A stretch of 16,090 bases of DNA from Christensenella sp. UBA1259 (GCA_002308755.1 DBVR01000003.1:90936-107025); one strand, 5' to 3'. Positions 8,766 to 14,955 are shown, numbered from the stretch's first letter. Numbers and translations are program-made. Notes: a model not told the origin generated them from the letters alone.

Positions 8766-9002
8766 GAAATCGGAGAAAACAACCTCAACAAGAATTCATC
8801 TTTTGTAAATAATAATACGAACCCCGTGTCGAGGTTCGTATATTCGGTTAAATATGTTATAAAAAGTTTAGTTAAATTGTGTGAATTCTTAAAAATAAAG
8901 AGCGGGGAACAATTTGCGTTTCCTAATACAATTTATCCAAGCCAAGACCCTGAAAAATATCACGGAAATTTAGCTTTCTATGCTTACTATCAGGAACCGT
9001 AA
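8763..9002 (+). pseudogene. Open AT-rich stretch, possible gene remnant
   Basis: From a stop at 8760-8762 the frame stays open for 79 codons until TAA at 9000-9002, in sequence that is clearly more AT-rich than the flanking genes. The translated end reads EQFAFPNTIYPSQDPEKYHG followed by NLAFYAYYQEP, which looks protein-like (mixed polar, aromatic and proline residues, not low complexity). No ATG opens the frame; a GTG at 8826 would give 58 residues but has no ribosome binding site. It could be the 3' remnant of a gene displaced when the BspA-like gene arrived, or chance. I do not recognise the peptide. The rest of this 343-base gap holds only the inverted repeats and terminator listed separately. 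Confidence 0.3.
8815..8841 (+). terminator. Hairpin downstream of the BspA-like gene, weak terminator candidate
   Basis: A 9-bp perfect stem ATACGAACC (8815-8823) with GGTTCGTAT (8833-8841) around a 9-base loop. No U tract follows, so termination efficiency is doubtful. It is the nearest stable hairpin after the BspA-like stop. Confidence 0.4.
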
Positions 9003-9030
9003 TAAGATTGTGTTTGTAACTTAAAAATAA

Positions 9031-9065
9031 AATGGCTTAACTTGATCGTTAAGTCATTTTTATTT
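9031..9065. terminator. Bidirectional terminator between the BspA region and the small minus-strand gene
   Basis: ATGGCTTAAC (9032-9041) pairs with GTTAAGTCAT (9048-9057), with one G-U pair on the plus-strand transcript, around TTGATC. T runs follow on the plus strand (9057-9065) and an A run precedes it, so it can act on both strands. It ends the minus-strand gene at 9093 as well as plus-strand transcripts. Confidence 0.75.
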
Positions 9066-9092
9066 CAGACGTAAAAAACGAGATTTTAACCC

Positions 9093-9323
9093 TTATCGCG
9101 CTCCTTTTTTCGCGCTTTTCACTCTCTTTACGAATTCTTCGTGAGAACGCATGGTGGTAAGCATAGAAGATTGCAACGGCGTGGCGGCGGCGCGCGCCGC
9201 CGCGGAAAGTTCGGCGGGTTTTTCTTCGGAAAGGTTTTCTTTTACGCCCGCGCCCTCTACGGGATTGTTTTTCAGTACGCCCGACAGGGCGTTTATCAGG
9301 TTGAAAATACCGAATTTATCCAT
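9093..9323 (-). CDS. Small protein of unknown function (76 aa)
   Basis: Not recognised. The start is supported by GGAG about seven bases upstream on the minus strand, and the gene is followed by a good bidirectional terminator. The product starts MDKFGIFNLINALSGVLKNN, a short amphipathic or hydrophobic helix-like stretch that could touch the membrane. A Glu/Ala/Pro-rich linker follows, and the end is basic (MRSHEEFVKRVKSAKKGAR). No Cys, signal peptide or true membrane span is present. It stands alone between two plus-strand genes and has no clear sigma-A promoter in the 67 bases shared with the divergent lipoprotein promoter. Codon usage is host-like. It could be a small regulatory or morphogenetic protein, but that is speculation. 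Confidence 0.65.
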   Translation of the reverse strand: MDKFGIFNLINALSGVLKNNPVEGAGVKENLSEEKPAELSAAARAAATPLQSSMLTTMRSHEEFVKRVKSAKKGAR

Positions 9324-9369
9324 TTATACGCTCCAAAAATAAAAAACCCGTAAAAAAACATTAAAATAA

Positions 9370-9398
9370 TTGCAAAACCTTTTGATTTAGGCTATAAT
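9370..9398 (+). promoter_or_regulatory. Sigma-A type promoter of the 619-residue lipoprotein gene
   Basis: -35 TTGCAA (9370-9375), a 17-bp spacer and a perfect -10 TATAAT (9393-9398). The transcript would start near 9405, about 60 bases before the ATG at 9466. Confidence 0.82.
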
Positions 9399-9465
9399 AT
9401 ATTGTACTTGTATATTTATGTATATTCGGTAAGCTTTGAAAAGTTTACTGTATAAAGGTGTTCGT

Positions 9466-11325
9466 ATGAAAAAATCAGGCAAATATTTACTTGCGGCAAT
9501 ACTGGCGATTTTCACCTGTTTCGGTGTCGCCTGCGGCGGCAACGGGAACTGGAAGGGACAGGGCGTTTCCGACAGCAGCGACGTTTACGCCGCGTCTTTG
9601 GGCGGTTTCGTCGCCGAAACGGAAGACTACGTTTATTTTATAAACGGCATGGCGAATAACACCGACGACAATACTTTCGGCACGCCGGTAAAGGGCGCGC
9701 TCGCCGCGGTAAAAAAATCCGACTTCGGCGCGGGCAAAGCGGTGATAACCGTGCCCGAACTCTTTACCGCCAAAACCTACGTTTCGGGACTTTATATCGC
9801 CAAGGAAAACGGCAAAAACTACGTCTACTACGGCACGGCGAACAGGGATAAAGATTCTTCCGGCAACGTCGCAAACTCGCAGATGACTTTTACAAAGACG
9901 TCCGTAGACGGCAAGGAAACGGAAAAACTTTTCACACTTTCTTCGCATTACGAAGATTACACGATAGCGGAAAATAACGGCGTGGTGTACGTCGTTTACT
10001 ATGACGAAGACGCGAAAGCGATAAAGAGTTTCAACTGTTCCGACAAGACCACCGCGGTAGTCGCAGTAACCGACGAAAAGATAAACGAAGAAAAGGACGG
10101 CGAATATCTCTCTTTGGACGCCTATAAGTTCGTGAAATCGGGCTACGGCGTTTCCGTCGTTTATACCGTGAAAGCGTACAACGAAAAGTATTACGAAGAC
10201 AAGGCGGAAAAAGAAGGGTATTCCCGCAGTACGGCGGCGTATAACTACCTGTATTCCTACACGGTAGGGGAAGACGCCAAACTCGAAAAGTCGGGCAAGG
10301 AAAACGGCGAAACTTACGCCGTAACTTCCGTTATCGACGATTATCTTTTCTATACAGCGACCGACGAAAATTCCGTAGTTAAGACTTTCGGCGTTAAACT
10401 GACCGACTTCGACGACGTGAAAGAAATAAACAGCGCGGACAACATAAAGACCGATATGATAATAAACTCCTTTGAAGAAGTTTATTACTTCGATACCGAC
10501 TCCGTGATAAGGACGACGCTTATCGGCAACGAGTTTTCCGTAAAAGAGACCGTCGCCAAAGTGGAAGGCGTCTCCGATATGTACTTTATAAAGGATGGCG
10601 CACTCTATTACAGGAGCGACAGCGCCTACCTTATGCGCGTTACCCTGAACAATAACGAAGAGACGGAAACGCCCGTAAGGGTTTCCGCGGATACGGTAAG
10701 TTCAATATGGTACGATCCGGAACTCGTGGAAATAGGCGGCAAGACGTACGTTCTTTACTGCGACAATTCCGATAGCGCGCTGGAATATGTCGGGTTTGCG
10801 GATATCGACGGAGAAATAATACAAGACGAAGACGCCGACGTGAAATATATAGACGGCGCGACGGTGATAAGCGTGATGACCGACGCCGACGTGGCGAAAG
10901 CGATGGGCTACAAGATAGCCGATATCTCTTCGCCTTTGACTCTTAACGAAAAGGACGGCAAACTGTATTCCGAAACGGTTGAAAAGTTAAGGGAAGAATA
11001 CGACGCCCTTCCGGAAGAAATAAAAGCGTTGGTTACCGATACCGCGGTAACGACTTTGGAAAACGCGGAAGCGGGCGTGGAACTTGCGAATCTCTTCTCT
11101 AAACTCGACGGGGCGAAGAAAGGTTTCGACAAGATGACCGACGAAGAAAAGACGGCGTTTAAAACGCAGTACAGGGAAGCTTACGACGCCGCCGCGGCGA
11201 AGGTCGAAGAACTCGAAGCCGTGTCCGATGCGCACCTTAAAGCGGTAAGGGCGTACGTCGAAAACAACTATAACTACTATTATCAGGAAGCGGTGAAGAT
11301 ATTTACCGAAACCGTTTCCGACTGA
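9466..11325 (+). CDS. Probable lipoprotein with beta-propeller-like body and helical C-terminus
   Basis: A 619-residue exported protein not assigned to a named family. ATG 9466 is preferred over an upstream in-frame TTG at 9436 because AAGGTG (9455-9460) sits five bases before it and it gives a clean signal peptide: MKKSGKY, a hydrophobic core, then GVAC23-GG. The Cys followed by Gly/Asn suggests lipidation, although -3 is Gly, not Leu. Residues about 40-470 are a string of short beta-rich motifs such as DYVYFINGMA, KNYVYYGT, GVVYVVYYD, DYLFYTATD, GALYYRSD and KTYVLYCD, resembling the DUF5050-type propeller repeats of clostridial lipoproteins. The last 120 residues are charged and helical (SETVEKLREEYDALPEE onward). 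It forms a single-gene unit with its own promoter and terminator. A role in surface sensing or envelope upkeep is possible but unproven. Confidence 0.85.
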   Translation: MKKSGKYLLAAILAIFTCFGVACGGNGNWKGQGVSDSSDVYAASLGGFVAETEDYVYFINGMANNTDDNTFGTPVKGALAAVKKSDFGAGKAVITVPELFTAKTYVSGLYIAKENGKNYVYYGTANRDKDSSGNVANSQMTFTKTSVDGKETEKLFTLSSHYEDYTIAENNGVVYVVYYDEDAKAIKSFNCSDKTTAVVAVTDEKINEEKDGEYLSLDAYKFVKSGYGVSVVYTVKAYNEKYYEDKAEKEGYSRSTAAYNYLYSYTVGEDAKLEKSGKENGETYAVTSVIDDYLFYTATDENSVVKTFGVKLTDFDDVKEINSADNIKTDMIINSFEEVYYFDTDSVIRTTLIGNEFSVKETVAKVEGVSDMYFIKDGALYYRSDSAYLMRVTLNNNEETETPVRVSADTVSSIWYDPELVEIGGKTYVLYCDNSDSALEYVGFADIDGEIIQDEDADVKYIDGATVISVMTDADVAKAMGYKIADISSPLTLNEKDGKLYSETVEKLREEYDALPEEIKALVTDTAVTTLENAEAGVELANLFSKLDGAKKGFDKMTDEEKTAFKTQYREAYDAAAAKVEELEAVSDAHLKAVRAYVENNYNYYYQEAVKIFTETVSD

Positions 11326-11343
11326 CGGAAAAAATAAACGTTA

Positions 11344-11377
11344 AAAAGCGGGCTTGCCGAAAGGCAAGCCCGCTTTT
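11344..11377. terminator. Strong bidirectional terminator between the lipoprotein gene and veg
   Basis: A 15-bp perfect stem (11344-11358 with 11363-11377) capped by a GAAA tetraloop, with an A run on one side and a T run on the other. It serves the plus-strand lipoprotein gene and, on the other strand, the convergent veg gene that ends at 11381. Confidence 0.9.
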
Positions 11378-11380
11378 AAG

Positions 11381-11626
11381 TTACACGGAATATTCTTTTA
11401 AGTTCACCCGTCCGCAAAGGTATTCGGAGTAAGAATAGGAAGTTTTTCCCTTAAATGACTTATCTAAGGGCACTACCGTAAAGAGTGCGGGGTAAACGCC
11501 GCTTAACACCCCCTTAAAACTCACGAACTTGTTTCTGCCGAGATTTAAGGTAACTTCCACGGGTTTTTCTTTCAACGCGTTTATGCGTTCTTTCGCATCG
11601 GGCAAAGAACCGTACGATTTTATCAT
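11381..11626 (-). CDS. veg: Veg family protein
   Basis: An 81-residue cytoplasmic protein of the Veg (DUF1021) family. B. subtilis Veg is about 86 residues and stimulates biofilm matrix gene expression, reportedly by opposing SinR. Matching features are an N-terminal helix, then a small beta-barrel with L-x-x-N-L-G-R (27-31), the G-V-L-x-x-V-Y-P-A-L-F core (39-49) and SYSYSEYL (63-70). No SinR-like gene is in view, so the exact role here is open. The start ATG at 11626 has only a weak Shine-Dalgarno (GGGAAA, over ten bases upstream). It lies 53 bases after the zinc-ribbon gene, so the two are probably co-transcribed. In B. subtilis veg is close to ispE; here ispE is about 3.3 kb away on the other strand. 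Confidence 0.85.
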   Translation of the reverse strand: MIKSYGSLPDAKERINALKEKPVEVTLNLGRNKFVSFKGVLSGVYPALFTVVPLDKSFKGKTSYSYSEYLCGRVNLKEYSV

Positions 11627-11636
11627 AATAAAATTT

Positions 11637-11674
11637 TTCCCGCAAAGCGGTGTTTTTATACCTGCCTGCGGGAA
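11637..11674 (-). promoter_or_regulatory. Hairpin in the leader of veg
   Basis: TTCCCGCA and TGCGGGAA form an 8-bp perfect stem around a 22-base loop, starting six bases after the stop of the zinc-ribbon gene on the minus strand. The 3' arm contains the only Shine-Dalgarno-like sequence of veg (GGGAA). It may be a weak terminator or may mask the ribosome binding site. Confidence 0.35.
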
Positions 11675-11679
11675 ACGTG

Positions 11680-12189
11680 CTAGTCTTCTTCGTTTTCCTT
11701 GTCCTCTTCCTCTTCCTCGTCGTCTTCTTCTTCGAAGTCCGACTCGTCGAATTCGGGGATCTCGAAATCGTCGTCGTCCATATTTTCGGGCGGGAGATCC
11801 TCTTCTTCCTCTTCCTCGTCGTCGAAAAGTTCGTCGCCTTCTTCTTCGGCGAGTTTATTTAAAGAAAGCATTTCTTCGCTTTCTTCTTCCTCTTCTTCTT
11901 CGTCGTCGATAAACTCTTTCCAGGAATCGTCGTCTTCGTCGTCTTCTTTCGCCTCTTTCATTTCTATATCTTCAAGGCACTCGGCGCAAAGGGTTTCTCC
12001 CTGTTTTATATAATTGTGGTGGCAACGCGGGCAGAGATCCAACGCTTCCGTTTCCTCGTCGTCTTCGTCGTCGACGGCGAATACGAGTTGCGGCCCTTTT
12101 TTGAGTTCCGCTTTACAAACGTCGCAATATTCTTCCCCTTCCAACATGTAGTTTAAGTCGCACCTCGGGCACTTCACGTACTTGGGCAT
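11680..12189 (-). CDS. Acidic protein with two zinc ribbons
   Basis: A 169-residue cytoplasmic protein with two Cys4 zinc-binding knuckle pairs, CPRC/CDVC (C7, C10, C22, C25) and CPRC/CAEC (C53, C56, C68, C71), linked by an acidic stretch. From about residue 78 to the end it is almost entirely Asp and Glu, broken by a few hydrophobic islands (MLSLNKLAEEE, FEIPEFDESDFEEE). The start has AAGGAG five bases upstream, and a strong promoter lies at 12229-12257. The family is not named with confidence. Such a layout suggests a zinc-ribbon adaptor whose acidic tail binds basic proteins or mimics nucleic acid, but no partner can be read from the sequence. It lies upstream of veg and downstream of spo0A on the same strand, separated from spo0A by a terminator. 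Confidence 0.85.
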   Translation of the reverse strand: MPKYVKCPRCDLNYMLEGEEYCDVCKAELKKGPQLVFAVDDEDDEETEALDLCPRCHHNYIKQGETLCAECLEDIEMKEAKEDDEDDDSWKEFIDDEEEEEEESEEMLSLNKLAEEEGDELFDDEEEEEEDLPPENMDDDDFEIPEFDESDFEEEDDEEEEEDKENEED

Positions 12190-12228
12190 AAAATCTCCTT
12201 GAAAACCGCAAAATTCATTCGTGATAGT

Positions 12229-12257
12229 ATTATATCTATATGCAAATGATTTGTAAA
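12229..12257 (-). promoter_or_regulatory. Sigma-A type promoter of the zinc-ribbon/veg unit
   Basis: On the minus strand: -35 TTTACA (12257-12252), a 17-bp spacer and a perfect -10 TATAAT (12234-12229). It lies 40 bases upstream of the zinc-ribbon start codon. Confidence 0.8.
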
Positions 12258-12327
12258 CTGTTTTTAAGATGATTTTTAATTTTTTTTTGCGGATTTTCCT
12301 AAAATCTTATTTCCCTTGCGCTTTTTA

Positions 12328-12361
12328 AAAAACTCCGTCTTATTTTTAAGACGGAGTTTTT
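12328..12361. terminator. Terminator downstream of spo0A
   Basis: A 15-bp perfect stem (12328-12342 with 12347-12361), TTTT loop, ending in A and T runs. On the minus strand it follows the spo0A stop by 17 bases and separates spo0A from the zinc-ribbon promoter. Confidence 0.88.
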
Positions 12362-12378
12362 GCGTTTTTTAATACTTT

Positions 12379-13143
12379 TTAATTTTCGCCCATGCCTTCC
12401 AACAACATTTTGTCGGCGATAAGGGCGATAAATTCGCCGTTAGTGGGCTTGTCCGTCCCGACGTACGCCCTTACTCCCAAAATATTGTTGATATTTTCTA
12501 TCCTGCCCCTGTTCCAGGCAACTTCGATTGCGTGACGGATTGCGCGTTCCACTTTGGAAGGCGTAGTGTCGTACCGCTTGCCTATCGTCGGATACAGTTT
12601 TTTGGTTATGTTGTTTATAACGTTGGGATCTTCCACCGCCATTTTAACGCCTTCTCGTAAAAAGACGTAGCCCTTTATGTGCGGCGGGATACCTACGTTT
12701 ATGAATATCTTGCTTATCTTTTCTTCCAGCGACACCTTGCGGAAAATCGGCTGTCCGCTTTTCATATCCGTTGCCGTCTTAATGTTCTTTACCAGTTCTT
12801 TCAAAGTTTTTTCTTCGAAAGGCTTCGCCACGAAATAGTCCGCGCCCGCGTTGACGCTTCGTTTTACCGCGTCTTCGCTGCAAAGCGAAGAAAGCACCAC
12901 GACTTTTATGCCTTTATTCATGTTCTTGATCCTGTCGATAACGGAAAGTCCGTCGTAGCCTTTAAGCACGAGTTCGGTCACGAAAACGTCGGGTTTCTTT
13001 TCCGCTGCCAAAGATATCGCCGATATCGCGTCGGTAACCGCGGCAACGACGGCAAAGCCGTCTTTTTCGCAAAAAGTCTTTTCAAGTTCTTTGCACGCTT
13101 CTTCGGAATTCTGAAGAGCGAGCAGTTTGATGAGGTTGTCCAT
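12379..13143 (-). CDS. spo0A: Spo0A-type response regulator with degenerate receiver
   Basis: Master transcription regulator of sporulation entry; 254 residues, near the usual 260-270. The C-terminal Spo0A DNA-binding domain (about 135-250) is highly conserved: G151-I-P-P-H-I-K-G-Y, ITKKLYP (179-185), recognition helix VERAIRHAIEVAW (198-210) and PTNGEFIA. The receiver domain (1-120) keeps the fold, S85/S86 and K107 (AKPF), but the phosphorylated Asp is replaced by E57 (codon GAA, 12973-12975, in DVFVTELVLKGYDG) and the acidic Mg2+ pair by L10-Q11. It therefore probably cannot be phosphorylated in the normal way. The Glu could mimic the active state, or activity could be set by expression or a partner. 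The start is supported by AGGAGA five bases upstream. The usual spoIVB neighbour is absent; the divergent gene is a SPOCS-LysM protein. Confidence 0.93.
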   Translation of the reverse strand: MDNLIKLLALQNSEEACKELEKTFCEKDGFAVVAAVTDAISAISLAAEKKPDVFVTELVLKGYDGLSVIDRIKNMNKGIKVVVLSSLCSEDAVKRSVNAGADYFVAKPFEEKTLKELVKNIKTATDMKSGQPIFRKVSLEEKISKIFINVGIPPHIKGYVFLREGVKMAVEDPNVINNITKKLYPTIGKRYDTTPSKVERAIRHAIEVAWNRGRIENINNILGVRAYVGTDKPTNGEFIALIADKMLLEGMGEN

Positions 13144-13173
13144 ACAAGTCTCCTAAAAATAATTTATGAAAAG

Positions 13174-13202
13174 ATTTTACCACAAAATTTCGAAGTAGTA
13201 AA
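13174..13202 (-). promoter_or_regulatory. Probable promoter of spo0A
   Basis: On the minus strand: -35 TTTACT (13202-13197), a 17-bp spacer and -10 TAAAAT (13179-13174), placed about 31 bases upstream of the ATG. The 14-bp palindrome at 13206-13219 abuts the -35 box. A TTTCGAA (13188-13194, plus strand), close to the core of a 0A box, lies in the spacer. Confidence 0.6.
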
Positions 13203-13205
13203 CTA

Positions 13206-13219
13206 ATTTTGTACAAAAT
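13206..13219. repeat. 14-bp perfect palindrome, copy 1
   Basis: ATTTTGTACAAAAT, identical to the copy at 13339-13352; both are followed by AT, so 16 bases are shared. It lies three bases upstream of the proposed spo0A -35 box, a position typical of a regulator site. Confidence 0.75.
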
Positions 13220-13278
13220 ATTTTTGAATTTTAAAAAATTTTGTAAAAAACAATAAAACCCGCTGAAATACTACATTT

Positions 13279-13287
13279 TTTGACAAA
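13279..13287 (-). promoter_or_regulatory. Candidate 0A box 1
   Basis: Minus strand TTTGTCAAA fits the degenerate 0A box TTTGTCRAA. The same bases also contain TTGACA (-35-like) on the plus strand without a clear -10 partner. The AT-rich setting makes chance matches likely. Confidence 0.35.
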
Positions 13288-13321
13288 ATATTTGCAGTAC
13301 GATTTTGATAAAAACTGGATT

Positions 13322-13332
13322 TTGCGACAAAA
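13322..13332 (-). promoter_or_regulatory. Candidate 0A box 2
   Basis: Minus strand TTTTGTCGCAA resembles a 0A box (TTTGTCGAA) with one mismatch. It lies between the two palindromes in the spo0A/SPOCS divergent region. Confidence 0.3.
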
Positions 13333-13338
13333 ATCCGC

Positions 13339-13352
13339 ATTTTGTACAAAAT
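13339..13352. repeat. 14-bp perfect palindrome, copy 2
   Basis: Second identical copy of ATTTTGTACAAAAT, 133 bp centre to centre from copy 1 and about 90 bases upstream of the SPOCS-LysM start codon. A single regulator could bind both copies and couple the divergent genes. No clear sigma-A promoter for the SPOCS-LysM gene is visible between this copy and the gene. Confidence 0.75.
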
Positions 13353-13443
13353 ATAAATTCAAAATTCGGTCTATCGCCGAGAATAAAAAGGGGGAACGGG
13401 CAGTATATTATAACGATAAATAAAATCGGCAAAGGAGAGAGAT

Positions 13444-14940
13444 ATGCCATTTGAACCCGTTTTCGAGACCTTTAACGTAAGAAAAGTGAAAGCCGTAACG
13501 GCGAACGAGATAAAAATAGAGTGCAGGACGGATATTCCTTCCGACGCCGTGAAAAAAGTGATAGGGACAGAAACCCGCGCAAGCGTTTCCTGCGGGGACG
13601 TTGCCGCGGGCAAGGCGGAATTTTTCGGTAAAGCGGTATTTTTTATCGTGTACGAAAGCGTCGAAGGGGAACTTAAAAAATGCGAGTGCGGCGCGGAATT
13701 TAAGGATGTCGCGGTAAACGCCGATATTCCCGAAGGGGGAATAGCGAGATTTTCCTGCAAAATGGAAAAGGCGGAAGCGTCGCTTTCGGGCGTAAACCTT
13801 TCGGCGACGGCGTTTATCGCCGTAAAAGGCGAGATATCCGCCGAAGAAAAGGTAAGCGCCGTTTCGGGCGGGGAAGGGCTTATCGCCGATATAAAAGAAA
13901 GACCTTTCGTAAAGAAATACGCCGCGAAGGATATTTCCTATCCCGTGGAAGAGGAATTCGAAGTCAATTACAAGGTAAAGGAAGTTATAGAACATAAAGC
14001 CGCGGCGACGGTAACCGCCGTTCAGTGCGGCGTGGGTGCGGTAATATGCGACGGCGAGATATATTTAACGGAAATATTCTTGCAATCGGAAGGGAAAAAC
14101 GATATAATAAGAGAAGACAGGTTAATACCTTTCAGGATAGAGACCGAGTGCGAAGAGGCTATGCCCGCGCTTTCGGCTTCCGCGATCGTTTCGGTAAAGT
14201 CGGTGAAGACCGACGTCGCCGTGGACGAAGACGGCGGGGTATCGCAGGTCGTAGCGGCGGTGGTTTTGGACGTTTCCGCCGAAGCGGAATCGGTCGAGAG
14301 TATAAGGATAGCGGAAGACGCGTTCAGCACCGATTACGAATTGCTTATAAAGAAAGACAAAGCCGAGTCCTTTACGGGCGGCGAGATAAAGACGGAAGTC
14401 GCCGTCGTAAAAGAAAGGTGCGCGACGGAAGAATTGCTGTCCGACGCAAGGCTTTGCGCGGTGATGGGCGAAAGTGCGGAAGTGGTTTCCGCGGAAAAGA
14501 CGGAAGGGGGCGTTTCGGTAACGGGCACGGTGTCGGCTACCGCGCTTTATGCGGCGGAAGACGGGATAATACCGGTAAAGGTGGAATTCCCCTTTGAAAG
14601 GTTGGTGGAAACGGACGGAGACGCAGAGATTTCCGTGACGGTGAAAAAAGCCCGCGGCAAGATAATAACGCTGACGGAAACCGAGATGGAAGCGGAACTT
14701 ATCTTTACGGTGCGGCTTAAAAAGCGTTACGAAGTGTCTTTCGTCGCCGCGGCGGAACAGGGCGCGGGAAAACCCGCGATAAGTTCTGCGGTCAGCGTAT
14801 ATATACCGATAGCGGGCGAAGGGCTTTGGGAACTTGCGAAAAGACTTAACGAAAGTCCCGAAAAACTCGTATCGACCAACCCCGACCTGCAATTTCCGTT
14901 GTCGGGCGCGGAAAGGATAGTAGTTTACAGACAGAAATAG
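13444..14940 (+). CDS. SPOCS (DUF3794) and LysM domain protein
   Basis: A 498-residue protein of the clostridial type often found beside ispE. It has three beta-rich repeats that fit SPOCS/DUF3794 domains (about 13-95, 156-240 and 303-390; the first holds DAVKKVIGTETRASV) and a C-terminal LysM domain (about 450-495; YIPIAGEGLWELAKRLNESP then NPDLQFPLSG). SPOCS domains occur in spore coat and cortex morphogenesis proteins, and LysM binds peptidoglycan, so a role at the spore or cell envelope is likely. There is no signal peptide, consistent with action in the mother-cell cytoplasm. AAAGGAGAGA immediately upstream supports the start. It is transcribed divergently from spo0A and lies 15 bases before ispE, so the two form an operon. 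No normal sigma-A promoter is clear, which would allow a sporulation sigma factor. Confidence 0.88.
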   Translation: MPFEPVFETFNVRKVKAVTANEIKIECRTDIPSDAVKKVIGTETRASVSCGDVAAGKAEFFGKAVFFIVYESVEGELKKCECGAEFKDVAVNADIPEGGIARFSCKMEKAEASLSGVNLSATAFIAVKGEISAEEKVSAVSGGEGLIADIKERPFVKKYAAKDISYPVEEEFEVNYKVKEVIEHKAAATVTAVQCGVGAVICDGEIYLTEIFLQSEGKNDIIREDRLIPFRIETECEEAMPALSASAIVSVKSVKTDVAVDEDGGVSQVVAAVVLDVSAEAESVESIRIAEDAFSTDYELLIKKDKAESFTGGEIKTEVAVVKERCATEELLSDARLCAVMGESAEVVSAEKTEGGVSVTGTVSATALYAAEDGIIPVKVEFPFERLVETDGDAEISVTVKKARGKIITLTETEMEAELIFTVRLKKRYEVSFVAAAEQGAGKPAISSAVSVYIPIAGEGLWELAKRLNESPEKLVSTNPDLQFPLSGAERIVVYRQK

Positions 14941-14955
14941 ATCATAGGAACACAA

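Noticed and set aside
11699..12013. Plus-strand frame encoding a nearly pure serine protein
   Set aside because: It is the complement of the Asp/Glu codon run in the acidic zinc-ribbon protein (GAA/GAC read backwards), so a low-complexity shadow.
13276..13309. TTGACA at 13280-13285 as a sigma-A promoter for the SPOCS-LysM gene
   Set aside because: No acceptable -10 box at 16-18 bases (TTTGAT is the nearest), and the distance to the gene is over 130 bases.
13144..13443. Possible replication origin in the AT-rich region
   Set aside because: No DnaA-box cluster (TTATNCACA) is visible and the gene context (spo0A, SPOCS-LysM) is not that of dnaA/dnaN.
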